Positions 44,023 through 53,707 of a stretch of DNA of 64,000 nt are shown piece after piece (the stretch's first letter is position 1; each line of letters begins with the position of its first letter). Position numbers and translations under genes: made by a program. The stretch spans positions 1 through 64,000 of the forward strand of contig NZ_CAJQYY010000027.1 of the NCBI RefSeq assembly GCF_907164575.1, given 5' to 3'. Below the pieces are notes generated by a model. The model was not told where the DNA came from, searched no databases, and worked only from the letters and a program-made list of their open reading frames with translations. Origin of the DNA: Paraburkholderia gardini. Lineage in GTDB: Bacteria > Pseudomonadota > Gammaproteobacteria > Burkholderiales > Burkholderiaceae.

Positions 44023-44505
44023 ATGAAATCTGTCATTGCCTTAACAGTACTTGCACTTGCAACTAGTGCGGGCGCCCAGACGCCGGCCGTATCGCCTGCC
44101 AGTGCAGCGAGTCCCAACATGGCCTCGGGCGCGGGTAGCGCGAAGCCGGCCGCGCGCGACAGTCATGTCGAGGAACGTATCAGCGAACTCCATTCAGAGC
44201 TCAAGATCACACCGGACCAGGAGCCGCAATGGGCAAAGGTCGCGGACTCGATGCGTGACAATGCGCGCACGATGCACGATCTTTTTGAAGCACGGCATAA
44301 CAGCATGGCGAACGAAACGGCGGTCGAAAACCTGAAGTCGTGGGGCGATATCGCGCAGGCGCATGCCGATGGCAACAAAACGCTGCTCGCCGCGTTCCAG
44401 CCGCTTTATGACAGCATGCCCGACGCGCAGAAGAAAATCGCCGATCGGGTTTTCCGGCGTCCCGACACGCATCGTCCGGCGCACAAGTCGTCGAAGAAGA
44501 AGTGA
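44023..44505 (+). CDS. Periplasmic Spy/CpxP-like (LTXXQ motif) protein
   Basis: 160-residue exported protein: signal peptide about residues 1-19 (SAGA-QT cleavage), Ala/Ser-rich linker, then an alpha-helical domain containing LKITPDQEPQW, the LTxxQ-type motif of Spy/CpxP chaperones. It probably counters periplasmic protein misfolding. It ends with a Lys-rich tail. CGGAG precedes the start. Confidence 0.85.
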   Translation: MKSVIALTVLALATSAGAQTPAVSPASAASPNMASGAGSAKPAARDSHVEERISELHSELKITPDQEPQWAKVADSMRDNARTMHDLFEARHNSMANETAVENLKSWGDIAQAHADGNKTLLAAFQPLYDSMPDAQKKIADRVFRRPDTHRPAHKSSKKK

Positions 44506-44590
44506 GCGGGCGTAGCGTGCTGGACACGTTACGAAACGGGACGTGCGTACAGGCTGCGTCATCCCGCACCCGCGATCACGGAGGCTCGCG

Positions 44591-44881
44591 ATGAAACATC
44601 ATGCTGCTGCGGTGATCGTCGGATTGAGCATGCTGGCAGCCGTTCAGGGTGCCCGGGCGCGCACCGATGTGAGCGTCGTGATCGGACTGCCGGGTCTGGT
44701 CGCCGCGTCGCCGCCGCCGGTTGTGTATGTGCCGCCCGGGAACTACGGGCCGCCGCCCGTCGTCTACAACGGCTATTACGGGCCGGGATGGAACCGGCCA
44801 CCGTCATATCACCACCGGCCTTACCGGCGCCCACCACCGCCGCCTCCCCGGCCACATCGTCCGCCGCCGCCGCGTCACTAG
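44591..44881 (+). CDS. Small exported proline-rich protein
   Basis: 96-residue protein with a signal peptide (cleavage near ARA-RT) followed by VSVVIGLPGLVAASPPPVVYVPP and a tail dominated by Pro, Tyr, Arg and His. Similar short PXXP/YPP proteins are common in Burkholderiaceae and are probably envelope-associated. GGAGG lies 6 bases before the start. Function unknown. Confidence 0.78.
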   Translation: MKHHAAAVIVGLSMLAAVQGARARTDVSVVIGLPGLVAASPPPVVYVPPGNYGPPPVVYNGYYGPGWNRPPSYHHRPYRRPPPPPPRPHRPPPPRH

Positions 44882-44949
44882 CATCCGGCGCGTCGACGGT
44901 ACGCTTCAGCTGTGTGACTACGTAGCCTGAGACGGCGCGCGATGCGTGC

Positions 44950-45840
44950 TCAGGTTGCGTGCTGCGGCACCGGCGCGCTTTTCGCGAAGCGGCGCGCGCC
45001 GCCCACGCATGCAACCACGACAATCGTCACCGCGATCATCGCGGGCGGCACCTGTTCGTGCAGAAGCAGTGCGGCGAGCATCAGCCCGAAGAACGGCTGC
45101 AGGAGCTGCAGTTGTCCGACGCCTGCGATGCCGCCCAGCGCCAGTCCGCGATACCAGAACACGAAGCCGATCAGCATGCTGAAGAGCGACACGTATGCGA
45201 GCCCCCAGAACGCTGCGTGACTCACACCCGCAAACGATGCGGGCCATGCCCACCACATGAGCGGCAGCATGACCGGCAACGCCAGCACGAGCGCCCACGA
45301 AATCACCTGCCAGCCGCCGAGATGACGTGACAGTCGCGCGCCTTCCGCATAGCCCAGTCCGCAGGCGACGATCGCGGCCACCATCAACGTGTCGCCGAGC
45401 GGTGACGCATGAATGCCGTTGCGCAGCGCGAACGCCACGACCGATGCGCTACCGAGTGCGGAAAAGAGCCAGAACGCCGGCTGTGGCCGTTCGCCGCCGC
45501 GCAGCACGCCGAATATCGCCGTCGAAAGCGGCAGCAGGCCGATGAACACTATCGCGTGCGCGGCCGTGATGTGTTCCAGCGCAAGCGCGGTCAGAAGCGG
45601 AAAGCCGACCACCACGCCGAGCGCGACCACCACGAGCGGCAGCAGGTCGCGCCGGGCAGGGCGGGTTTCGCGAAACAGCAGCAGCAACATGAACGCGAGC
45701 GTGCCGGCAATCGACGCCCGCGCGACAGTCAGAAAGAAGGGATCGAAACCCTGGACGGCGATGCGCGTCGCGGGCAGCGAGCCGCTGAAAATAAGTACGC
45801 CAGCCAGTCCGCTCAGCCAGCCGTTGCCTGTTTTTGTCAT
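44950..45840 (-). CDS. EamA/DMT-family transporter
   Basis: 296-residue ten-helix transporter made of two EamA repeats (GSLPATRIAVQGFDPFFLTVAR in the first, YAEGARLSRHLGGWQVISWA in the second). The start at 45840 fits the family; ATGs at 45861 and 45876 in frame are alternatives. It is divergent from a MocR-type regulator, a pairing often seen when the regulator controls an exporter for amino acids or related amines. Confidence 0.87.
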   Translation of the reverse strand: MTKTGNGWLSGLAGVLIFSGSLPATRIAVQGFDPFFLTVARASIAGTLAFMLLLLFRETRPARRDLLPLVVVALGVVVGFPLLTALALEHITAAHAIVFIGLLPLSTAIFGVLRGGERPQPAFWLFSALGSASVVAFALRNGIHASPLGDTLMVAAIVACGLGYAEGARLSRHLGGWQVISWALVLALPVMLPLMWWAWPASFAGVSHAAFWGLAYVSLFSMLIGFVFWYRGLALGGIAGVGQLQLLQPFFGLMLAALLLHEQVPPAMIAVTIVVVACVGGARRFAKSAPVPQHAT

Positions 45841-45911
45841 GGAGAGTGTCCGATGCTGCATGAAAACGTCGAGCATCCTCTGTCGCACGATAAAGCGTAA
45901 GCTACGGATCA

Positions 45912-45933
45912 GTACAATTCAGACAAACTGTAC
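45912..45933. promoter_or_regulatory. Possible MocR-regulator operator
   Basis: GTACA (45912-45916) and TGTAC (45929-45933) form an inverted pair in the divergent gap, with a further CAGTAC at about 45945. Location between exporter and regulator suggests the regulator's binding site. Confidence 0.4.
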
Positions 45934-45952
45934 CGGTCAGGGAGCAGTACGG

Positions 45953-47374
45953 ATGGCGGAAGATGACAGGATGAGTTCGGCGGCCACGGGCACGCGCGTC
46001 GCGCTGGTCATGAACACGTTGCGCGAGCGCATCGCGAGCCGCGCGCTGATGCCGGGCGCACGCGTGCCGTCGATCCGCTCGATGACCGACACGCTCGGCG
46101 TGTCGAAATCGACGGTGGTCGACGCATATGACCGGCTCGTCGCAGAAGGCGCGATCGTGTCGCGGCGCGGCTCGGGGTTTTTCGTCTCCGGCCACGCGCC
46201 GCCGTTCGCGCTCGCCGATATCGGGCCGCCGCGCGATCGTGATGTCGACCCGTTGTGGCTCACGCGTCAATCGCTCGAAAGCAACGCGAAAGCGCTGCGA
46301 CCCGGCTGCGGCTGGATGCCGGCCGCGTGGATGCCCGAAGAGGGTGTGCGTCGCGCGCTCCGTGCCGTTGCGCGCGACGCGCATGGGCCGCTCGTCGAAT
46401 ACGCATCGCCGCGCGGCCTGCCTGCGTTGCGCCAGCAGATCGCATGGCGGCTGTCGCAACATGGCGTCGACGCGCCGCCCGAGCAGATCGTGCTCACCGA
46501 TGGCGGCACGCATGCGCTCGATCTCGTGTGTCGCTTCCTGCTCGAACCAGGCGATACGGTGTTGATCGACGATCCCTGCTACTTCAATTTTCAGGCCCAA
46601 CTGCGGGCGCACCGGGTGCAGATGGTGAGCGTTCCGTATACATCGTCGGGGCCCGATCTCGCGCAGTTCGAGCAGGCGCTGGTGAAGCATCGTCCGCGGC
46701 TTTATGTGACGAACTCCGCGATCCACAACCCGACTGGCGCGACGCTTGCGCCGGCAATCGCACATCGTCTGCTCAAGCTTGCGGGCGAGCACGATCTGCT
46801 GATCGTGGAGGACGACATCTTCGCCGACTTCGAGGACGAACCCGCGCCACGGCTTGCCGCATTCGACGGCCTTGCGCGCGTGGTGTCGATCGGCAGCTAT
46901 TCGAAGACGCTGTCGGCGGCGGTGCGCTGCGGTTATATCGCGGCGCGCGGCGACTGGGTGGAGCCGCTCATCGACCTGAAGCTCGCGACATCGTTCGGCA
47001 ACGGTGAACTCGCCGCGGGTGTCGTGCATCGCCTGCTGGTGGACGGCACGTACCGGCGCCATCTCGAAACCATGCGCACCCGGCTCGCCGATGCAATGGG
47101 CGATACCGCGCGGCGTCTCACGCAGGCAGGCTTGCACATCTGGACGCGACCGCGCGGCGGCATGTTCATCTGGGCGAAGTTGCCGGATTCGCTCGATGCC
47201 GCGCGGGTCGCGCGTCATGCGCTCACGGAGGACGTGGTGTTCGCACCGGGCAACGTGTTCAGCGCATCGCAGTCGGCGGCGGGTTTTCTGCGCTTCAACG
47301 CGTCGCAATGCACGCGGCCCAGGGTCTACGAAGCATTGCAGCGCGCGATGGAGCGTGCGTCACGCGATACGTGA
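45953..47374 (+). CDS. MocR-type GntR/aminotransferase-like regulator
   Basis: 473 residues: N-terminal GntR winged helix (residues about 15-80, SIRSMTDTLGVSKSTVVDAYDRL) fused to a fold-type I aminotransferase domain. The PLP-binding Lys318 is in SIGSYSKTLS, and the cofactor aspartate is in the VEDDIF segment (286-290). GGGAG precedes the ATG at 45953. Such proteins sense PLP or its amino-acid adduct. It probably regulates the divergent EamA exporter. Confidence 0.92.
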   Translation: MAEDDRMSSAATGTRVALVMNTLRERIASRALMPGARVPSIRSMTDTLGVSKSTVVDAYDRLVAEGAIVSRRGSGFFVSGHAPPFALADIGPPRDRDVDPLWLTRQSLESNAKALRPGCGWMPAAWMPEEGVRRALRAVARDAHGPLVEYASPRGLPALRQQIAWRLSQHGVDAPPEQIVLTDGGTHALDLVCRFLLEPGDTVLIDDPCYFNFQAQLRAHRVQMVSVPYTSSGPDLAQFEQALVKHRPRLYVTNSAIHNPTGATLAPAIAHRLLKLAGEHDLLIVEDDIFADFEDEPAPRLAAFDGLARVVSIGSYSKTLSAAVRCGYIAARGDWVEPLIDLKLATSFGNGELAAGVVHRLLVDGTYRRHLETMRTRLADAMGDTARRLTQAGLHIWTRPRGGMFIWAKLPDSLDAARVARHALTEDVVFAPGNVFSASQSAAGFLRFNASQCTRPRVYEALQRAMERASRDT

Positions 47375-47410
47375 CATAGGGGACGCTGCCCGCGCGGGCA
47401 GCGTCGCGTG

Positions 47411-48499
47411 TCACTGCTTTCCGCACAGGAGCAGCAGCCGCTCCTCGTCGGTACATGGGCGCTTCGGCGACTTCGCCGGATCATCCGTTGCGGGACCAGG
47501 GCCATTCGTTGCCGCGACCGCGGTCTTGTGCGCGAAGCACGCGCGCAGGCGCTTTTCCACTGGCGGATAGTACTTCCATCCTTTGCCTAGATTCGGCAGC
47601 TCCATCTTCACCTGCTTCCACTTCGGATGGCCGTGTTCCTGGAGGTTGTCGAAATTCGTGCACAGTGAATCCGCGAACCGGTTGAGATTGCCGACGGTGT
47701 CGCGCAGGTTGTAGTCGTACGTGACAAGGAAGGCTTTCACGGTGAGCGTCTGCACGTCTTCCTTAAGCCAGTTCGGATAGTTCGACACGCGGATCGTCGC
47801 GGGAAAATACGTCTGTTTCGCGCGCGCGGTTTCGGGCGCGGCGGGATCGAGCCTGAGTACGCGGATCTGCTGCAGCAGTTCGGGATTCATGTCGGTGAAG
47901 AGCCTGGCCGGCTGCCCCGCGACGATCACCGCGACGTCGATTTTCTTCACGATCAGCGCGGCAAGCGCGTCTTCGTTCGACAGATGCTGCGCGTACTGAT
48001 CGGGAACCGGTGCGCCGAACATCAGCCGGTACAGCGTGGTTGCCGATTGCGCGGTGCCGCTGCCAATCAGGCCGACGCTCATGTTCTGGTTCTTGATCTC
48101 GTTGATGGTCTTCAGCGGAGAATCGGCGCGCACGACGAAATAGATCTCTTCGTCATAGAGCGGCATGATGAGGCGCAGCGGACGAATCGTCGTGCCCGCG
48201 TCGGCGTTGCCGCTGTTTGCCATGTCGACGTACGCCTGATACACGTCCGACTGTACGAGTGCGAGCTTCACGCCGGGTTCGAAACGCATGCGCTGCACGT
48301 TTTCGGCGGAGCCTTTGGACGGCATGACTTCGAGATCGATACCTGCCTGCGGCGCGACCCATTTCGCGAGGTCCGCGCCGATCTGGATGTACGTGCCGCG
48401 TTCCGGTCCGGTGACGATCTTGTAGTGCGCGTTGTCCGCCAGCGCCACCGACGACGCCAGCGCCAGGCCGATGCATCCCGCCAGAATGAGCTTGAACAT
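47411..48499 (-). CDS. TAXI-family TRAP-type solute-binding protein
   Basis: 362-residue exported protein with a signal peptide (cleavage near ALA-DN). ERGTYIQIGADLAKWV and GSGTAQSATTLYRLM are the ligand-site segments of the TAXI family of TRAP transporter receptors. No TRAP membrane subunit is nearby, so it may work with a distant permease or as an orphan sensor. The ATG at 48499 is preferred over a GTG 9 bases upstream because AGGTGGAG lies just before it. A Cys-containing C-terminal tail (about 40 residues) is unusual. Confidence 0.87.
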   Translation of the reverse strand: MFKLILAGCIGLALASSVALADNAHYKIVTGPERGTYIQIGADLAKWVAPQAGIDLEVMPSKGSAENVQRMRFEPGVKLALVQSDVYQAYVDMANSGNADAGTTIRPLRLIMPLYDEEIYFVVRADSPLKTINEIKNQNMSVGLIGSGTAQSATTLYRLMFGAPVPDQYAQHLSNEDALAALIVKKIDVAVIVAGQPARLFTDMNPELLQQIRVLRLDPAAPETARAKQTYFPATIRVSNYPNWLKEDVQTLTVKAFLVTYDYNLRDTVGNLNRFADSLCTNFDNLQEHGHPKWKQVKMELPNLGKGWKYYPPVEKRLRACFAHKTAVAATNGPGPATDDPAKSPKRPCTDEERLLLLCGKQ

Positions 48500-48671
48500 G
48501 GTCTCCACCTTTTCTGTGTGGTTGTAACTGAGACTCGCGCAGCGTCGCGCGTGGTGTTGAATCAGGTTTGTGATGTCGTGTGTTATGTGATCAGCGAGGC
48601 ATCCTGATCGATGCGTGCGGTCTGATGTGTCGGGTGCATCGTGTCATGGCGTGATCGCGTCAATGCGTCCG

Positions 48672-50003
48672 TCAATGCGCGGGCGAAGCCGTCGAGGTTG
48701 CCGCCGCGCCACTCGTCGCCGGATGGCTCCAGCCGGATTCGCGAATCGCGCGTTCCCGTGCGTCGATGCTGTTCGCGTCCGTTGCCTGGGTCGCGACAGA
48801 CGACGGCGGCGCGGGTGATGCAGAAACATTCGCTGATGCGGGTGTCCGTGCCATTGCGGGTGCTGGCACATCCGCCGGCGCCACGACCGCGTTTGCGGGC
48901 ACACGCGGTGCAGCGGGACGCGGCGCGCGCGCGCGGGGCGCCGCGGCCGCGACCGCCGCGCCGGGTGCGGTGGCCTGTGCGCCGCCGCGCGCGGTCGGCA
49001 GTGCGGGCGAGTTCCAGCCGGCCTCGCGGATCGAACGTTCAAGCAGGGTCTTCGCGTCGTTACTGGATGAATCGACGGCGAGTGCACCGGATGCGTTGTG
49101 CCGCACGCAACTCCACAGCCGGTCCTGCATGCAGGCGTTCGCCGCGCGTACCAACGCATCGCGCTTGAGCAGGCGTTGAAGCAGATCCTGCTGCATGAGT
49201 CGTGCGTCGGCATTGTCGGGCCGTGTGGCGAGCACTTCAGAGAGCGCCGCCTGCGCGCCCGTCAGATCGTTTGCCTGCAGGCTCGCGTGCGCTGCCTGCA
49301 GGCTTTCGGGCACATCGCGATGGCGTGTGGGCGTGCGCGTGGGTAACGGAGGAACCGGCGGCACGACGGGCGCCACCGCGACGGCAGCGGCGGGCGCCGC
49401 GCCGGGCAATGGCGGCAAGGTTGGGATGGGCGGTATCGATGGCGAAGCAGCGGCGGCCTGTCGCCGCGTCGGCGGCGTCTGCGCCACGGGTGCAGGTGTA
49501 ACAGGAGCGATCGAAGTGACGCTTTGCGATGGCTGCGCTCCCGGATACGGCTGGATGCTGCCGCTCGCGCTGCTGGCGGCCGGTTCGTCGGCGACCGTAT
49601 CGGACTTGTGTTCGCTAAAGAGCGTATAGCCCGCGTAGCCGAGTGAAAAAAGAAAGAATGTCAGCACGAGCCCCTTGCTGAAAATCCAGCGGCCCACGCT
49701 GCGCCAGACGGGCTCGGGCATATCGAGCGGAGGAATCGGCGTATCGGGCAACATGAGCGGCTGCGCGTGTCCAGCGGGCTGCGCGATATCGGCGGGCATG
49801 CCCGTCGGCGGAATGCCGGATGGAGCCGGCGCGTGGGTCTGCGCGTGGACTTGCGGATGGGAAGCCGCTTTCAACCGCACGCCGTAAGCGACGGCATGAC
49901 TCGCACCACACCACGGACACGTTTCATCTGGCGGATACAGTGCGCCGCCGCACCGTTTGCAGGGTGTCGGGAACGTTCGGCCGGGACTCGTCTGGGTGGA
50001 CAT
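48672..50003 (-). CDS. Zinc-ribbon, single-pass membrane protein with TPR-like region
   Basis: 443 residues. An N-terminal double-CxxC zinc ribbon (CKRCG...CPWCG) is followed by a Pro/Ala/His-rich linker, one transmembrane helix (LVLTFFLFSLGYAGYTLF), a second Pro/Ala-rich linker, and a helical stretch with a TPR-like repeat (ESLQAAHASLQANDLTGAQAALSEVLATRPDN). The C-terminal 110 residues are Ala/Pro-rich, with two copies of an IREXGW motif. The start at 50003 has GGTGGG 8 bases upstream; an earlier ATG at 50063 is possible. No function is recognised. Confidence 0.72.
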   Translation of the reverse strand: MSTQTSPGRTFPTPCKRCGGALYPPDETCPWCGASHAVAYGVRLKAASHPQVHAQTHAPAPSGIPPTGMPADIAQPAGHAQPLMLPDTPIPPLDMPEPVWRSVGRWIFSKGLVLTFFLFSLGYAGYTLFSEHKSDTVADEPAASSASGSIQPYPGAQPSQSVTSIAPVTPAPVAQTPPTRRQAAAASPSIPPIPTLPPLPGAAPAAAVAVAPVVPPVPPLPTRTPTRHRDVPESLQAAHASLQANDLTGAQAALSEVLATRPDNADARLMQQDLLQRLLKRDALVRAANACMQDRLWSCVRHNASGALAVDSSSNDAKTLLERSIREAGWNSPALPTARGGAQATAPGAAVAAAAPRARAPRPAAPRVPANAVVAPADVPAPAMARTPASANVSASPAPPSSVATQATDANSIDARERAIRESGWSHPATSGAAATSTASPAH

Positions 50004-50384
50004 GCGTTCAACCCACCAGTTATACGCGGTGCCTTTGAACGGCACGTTACGGATCGTCATCACGGCGAACCGCAGTAGCTGCGTAATTCACGGTACTTCA
50101 GGGGACATACGCACTGGTCAGCGGACCTGCCGAAGCAGTTTCGGGAGGGCGCCTGAATGCAATATGTGTCGTTTCCGCGCCAACGTCAATCGCGTTCTCG
50201 TCTAACGCACACATTGGTTCCGGACACGTCAGGAGAACGATTCATACAGACATTTTTTGTATGTGCCACATCGCAATGCGGCAGGTTTTTTCTGTCTGGT
50301 CAGATGAATGTCGACTGACTGCAGGACTGGACGCGGCGTGCGTCCAGTCGTACGAAAGTCAGGAAAGCAGAGGATCTGCGTGCG
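50004..50384. other. Intergenic region between membrane protein and exporter
   Basis: 381 bases with no supported gene. A perfect hairpin (GACTGGACGC / GCGTCCAGTC, 50325-50349) lies 36 bases past the exporter's stop and probably protects or ends that minus-strand message; no T-tract follows. Confidence 0.45.
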
Positions 50385-51923
50385 TCAGTGATGTTTGCGC
50401 AGCGGGATGTCCTTGAGCATCCATGCGAGCACGAACGCCAGCACGACCACGCACGCGGCGACGAAGTACACCGTGTGCAGCGCGCCCGCGAACGCCTGCA
50501 GATAATCGTCGCGAAGCGCGGTGGGCAACTGGTGGATCGTGGCCGGCCCAAGCGACTGCGGCAACTCCGTTCCGGCCGGAATGAGTTCACTCAGGCGTGA
50601 ATGAAGCTGGCGTGAAAACACCGCGCCGAACGCCGCCACTCCCACTGAGCCGCCGATCGAACGGAACAGCGTCGCACCGGACGTTGCCACGCCCATGTGC
50701 CGGAATTCGACTGCATTCTGCACGGCGAGAATCAGCACCTGCATGACCATGCCGAGGCCGCAGCCGAGCAGGCCCATGTACAGATACATCACATACAGCG
50801 GCGTGGAAATCTGGATGCGCGCCAGCAGGGTCATCGCGACGGCAACGAGAAACGTGCCAGCAATCGGAAATATCCGGTACCGGCCGATCTTGCTGATCAC
50901 GCGACCTGTGACGACAGACATCACGAGCAGCCCGCCCATCATCGGCAGCATCTGCATGCCGGCTTCCGAGGGCGTCGAATTCTTGACGACCTGCAGGTAC
51001 ACCGGCAGGAACGTGACGGATCCGAACAGCGACACGCCGACGATGAAACCGATCAGACAGCTCAGCAGGAACGTGCGGTCCCTGAAAAGTTCGAGCGGCA
51101 TGATCGGCTCTTCGGCAAGACGTTCTTCATAAATAAAGCCGCCGATGCATACGAGACCGACCGCGAGCGTGAACCACAATTGCGGCGAACTCCACGGCAG
51201 TAGCGTGCCGCCCTGGCTGGTGAACAGGATGATGCAGACCAGTGCGGTCGCGAGGAACCCGGCACCCATGTAGTCGATTGCGTGTTTGATGTGTTTCGTA
51301 TGCGGTTTGAAAACCGCTGCGATCACGAGCAGCGCGCCGATGCCGAGCGGCAGGTTGATGTAGAAAATCCAGCGCCATGACAGATGCTCGACGAGAAAGC
51401 CGCCCAGCAACGGACCGATGATCGTCGCGAGACCGAACACGCCGCCGAACATGCCCTGATAGCGGCCACGGTCGGCCGGCGGAATCACGTCGCCGATGGC
51501 GGCCATCGTGACGACCATGAGACCGCCGCCACCGAGACCCTGAAGCGCGCGCAGCACAATCAGCTGCGTCATGTTCTGCGCGGCGCCGCACAGCGCGGAG
51601 CCGACAAGGAACAGCACGATGGCCGTCTGCAAGACGATCTTGCGGCCGAACAGGTCGCCGAACTTGCCGTACAGCGGCACGACGATCGTCGAGGCGAGCA
51701 GATACGCCGTGACCACCCACGAGAGATTATCCAGACCGCCCAGTTCGCCGACGATGGTTGGCAGGGCGGTCGAGACGATCGTCTGGTCGAGCGCGGCCAG
51801 CAGCATGACAAGCAGCAGCGCGGTAAACAGGATGCGCAGCGGCGGATGCGCGGGCGCAGGCGAATCAATGCGGGATTCGCCGAAGTCGCCTGGGTCCGCG
51901 CTCAGTGAAGGGGGCTGATCCAT
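50385..51923 (-). CDS. MFS drug exporter, DHA2 (EmrB/QacA) family
   Basis: 512-residue 14-helix proton antiporter. Motif A appears as GKFGDLFGRK and motif C in GLATIIGPLLGGFL; the opening LLAALDQTIVSTALPTIVGEL is the DHA2 hallmark. It is divergent from a TetR-family repressor, with a palindrome in the gap. No membrane-fusion partner is adjacent. It probably exports toxic hydrophobic compounds. Confidence 0.93.
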   Translation of the reverse strand: MDQPPSLSADPGDFGESRIDSPAPAHPPLRILFTALLLVMLLAALDQTIVSTALPTIVGELGGLDNLSWVVTAYLLASTIVVPLYGKFGDLFGRKIVLQTAIVLFLVGSALCGAAQNMTQLIVLRALQGLGGGGLMVVTMAAIGDVIPPADRGRYQGMFGGVFGLATIIGPLLGGFLVEHLSWRWIFYINLPLGIGALLVIAAVFKPHTKHIKHAIDYMGAGFLATALVCIILFTSQGGTLLPWSSPQLWFTLAVGLVCIGGFIYEERLAEEPIMPLELFRDRTFLLSCLIGFIVGVSLFGSVTFLPVYLQVVKNSTPSEAGMQMLPMMGGLLVMSVVTGRVISKIGRYRIFPIAGTFLVAVAMTLLARIQISTPLYVMYLYMGLLGCGLGMVMQVLILAVQNAVEFRHMGVATSGATLFRSIGGSVGVAAFGAVFSRQLHSRLSELIPAGTELPQSLGPATIHQLPTALRDDYLQAFAGALHTVYFVAACVVVLAFVLAWMLKDIPLRKHH

Positions 51924-51942
51924 GTGAGAGTAGGGTTGCTTG

Positions 51943-51968
51943 ATATTAATTAATGAGAAGATTAATAT
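51943..51968. promoter_or_regulatory. TetR-type operator between exporter and repressor
   Basis: ATATTAAT (51943-51950) and ATTAATAT (51961-51968) are exact reverse complements around a 10-base centre, in an AT-rich gap that must hold both divergent promoters. A likely site for the adjacent TetR protein. Confidence 0.65.
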
Positions 51969-52013
51969 ATGCGATGAAGAACGAATCGTCAAACGGAAAT
52001 CGTCGAAACGGAT

Positions 52014-52763
52014 ATGGCACAGAGAAAACCGGATAGTGGTGGAGCGAGCGGCACGTCGCGGGCGGGGGCAACTGTCACGGCAACACCCGATGACCGTCCG
52101 GCGGCAGCCGGCGCCGCGCCGCGTCGTCCTGGCCGGCCCACGGGCAGCGCGCGTGGGTCTGACCAGCGCACGCGGCTCCTCGACGTGGCGCTCGCGCTGT
52201 TCGCACGCCAGGGCATCGTCGATACGACGCTCGGCGCCATCGCGCGTGAAGCGGATGTCACGCCGGCGATGGTCCATTACTACTTCAAGACGCGTGACCA
52301 GTTGCTCGACGTGCTGATCGACGAGCGCTTCATGCCGCTGCGCGCAGCGCTCGGCGGTGCGTTCGAGGACAATCCGGACGATCCCGTCGCGGCTATCACG
52401 CAACTGGCGCGGCGGCTCGTGGACATTGCGATCGAATATCCGTGGTTTCCGCCACTGTGGGTGCGCGAAGTGATCAGCGAGGGCGGCTTGCTCAAGCAGC
52501 GCATGTATGCACGGTTTGGCAACGCCCACCGGCTGGCGTTGATCGACTGCATCGCGAAGTGGCAGAAAGCGGGGCGGCTCAATGCGGGTCTGGAGCCGTC
52601 GCTCGTGTTTCTTTCGTTACTCGGGCTGACGATCCTCCCGCTCGCGACTTCCAGGGAATGGCGCAACGATCCCATTCATCGTCAGATCAGCGCCGACGAC
52701 ATCGCGCGTCATGCCATCGCGCTGCTTGTGCAGGGTGTCGGGCCACACGGCGCCGCACGCTGA
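52014..52763 (+). CDS. TetR-family transcriptional regulator
   Basis: 249-residue repressor. The low-complexity N-terminal 45 residues are followed by the TetR helix-turn-helix (LLDVALALFARQGIVDTTLGAIAREADVTPAMVHYYF region, about 55-92) and a ligand-binding domain rich in aromatic residues. It probably represses the divergent DHA2 exporter. Confidence 0.9.
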   Translation: MAQRKPDSGGASGTSRAGATVTATPDDRPAAAGAAPRRPGRPTGSARGSDQRTRLLDVALALFARQGIVDTTLGAIAREADVTPAMVHYYFKTRDQLLDVLIDERFMPLRAALGGAFEDNPDDPVAAITQLARRLVDIAIEYPWFPPLWVREVISEGGLLKQRMYARFGNAHRLALIDCIAKWQKAGRLNAGLEPSLVFLSLLGLTILPLATSREWRNDPIHRQISADDIARHAIALLVQGVGPHGAAR

Positions 52764-53296
52764 GTGCGGGCGCACCGCAGACCTGTCGCCGGATCCGGCG
52801 CGCGATTCGGCACGTATTGTGCTCAACACGATTGAATTCAGAACGTCGATCCGGATGGCGCCGGGGCGTACCTGGCGGCCGTTTGCTCAGGCCCGCATTG
52901 CACATGCCGGCTGGCGCGGAGTTCGAACCGGTCGTCGCGCTGAAAGAGACCAGCCGTGCCTTTTTGCACAGCCGGATAATCACGACGGCAATCCGTGAGA
53001 GGGATGTCACGACGACATGAGGCCCTGTAAGAAAGGCGTGCAGGGCGCCTTTTTTCGCGAGGTTTTTCCGCCGCGTTTTCATGTCTTCGTCTTGATCCCG
53101 CGTTATCGTCCGCTGCGCCTGACACAGCGGTGCAGTGCCTGCAACGGAGGACAACGCGATGAGGCTCGCACGCCGCGCAACGCAAAATGACTGCAACCCG
53201 TCGCGCAAAACGGGGTCTACCCGAACGTAGCGCACCGGTTCGCCCAGATAACAGCTGCGCGTGACCGCCTAACCTTTCTATAAGCAGCAAAGCAAA
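52764..53296. other. Intergenic region downstream of the TetR gene
   Basis: 533 bases with no convincing gene; short open frames on both strands have shadow-like composition. It holds a terminator-like hairpin at 53033-53055 and presumably the promoter of the response regulator that follows. Confidence 0.45.
53033..53055 (+). terminator. Rho-independent terminator-like hairpin
   Basis: AAGGCG and CGCCTT form a stem around a 7-base loop, followed by a T-run. It would end plus-strand transcription about 270 bases beyond the TetR gene, which leaves room for a short untranslated or small RNA upstream. Confidence 0.55.
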
Positions 53297-53707
53297 ATGA
53301 ACGGAGAGTTGAGACTCGATCAGGCAACCATCGTACTCGTCGAGGATGACCCGCAGAGCCGGGAATCGCTGGCGAGCCTGCTTGAATCGGAAGGGGCACG
53401 CGTCATCGCGGTCGCGGACGCGGAAGAAGGTGTCGAGGCGGCGGTCCGGTTGTTACCGGACGCCATCGTCTGCGATATCGATTTGCCCGCCATGGACGGT
53501 TTCTACGTTATCCAGCGACTGCGCGACCACGAGATTCGCGGTGACCACGCCCCTTCGGTGGCGGTGGCACTCACCGGCCACACCGACGACGCCTACCGCC
53601 TGCGAAGTATCGGCGAAGGTTTTCAGCACTTCATGACGAAACCGGCACGTCCCGACGCGCTCGTCACGCTGTTGCGCGACGCGATCGAGGCGCGCGCGGC
53701 AGGTTGA
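53297..53707 (+). CDS. Single-domain response regulator
   Basis: 136 residues, one receiver domain and no output domain: LVEDDPQSRESLASLL with the acidic pair, phospho-acceptor Asp in IVCDIDLPAMDG, Thr in VALTGHTD and Lys in FMTKPARPD. It could be a CheY-like or phosphorelay protein for one of the two hybrid kinases in the window. No adjacent kinase. Confidence 0.9.
   Translation: MNGELRLDQATIVLVEDDPQSRESLASLLESEGARVIAVADAEEGVEAAVRLLPDAIVCDIDLPAMDGFYVIQRLRDHEIRGDHAPSVAVALTGHTDDAYRLRSIGEGFQHFMTKPARPDALVTLLRDAIEARAAG

Noticed and set aside
50385..52529. Extended 714-codon version of the MFS exporter
   Set aside because: The extra N-terminus overlaps the divergent TetR gene and its operator and reads as non-coding; the start at 51923 fits the family.
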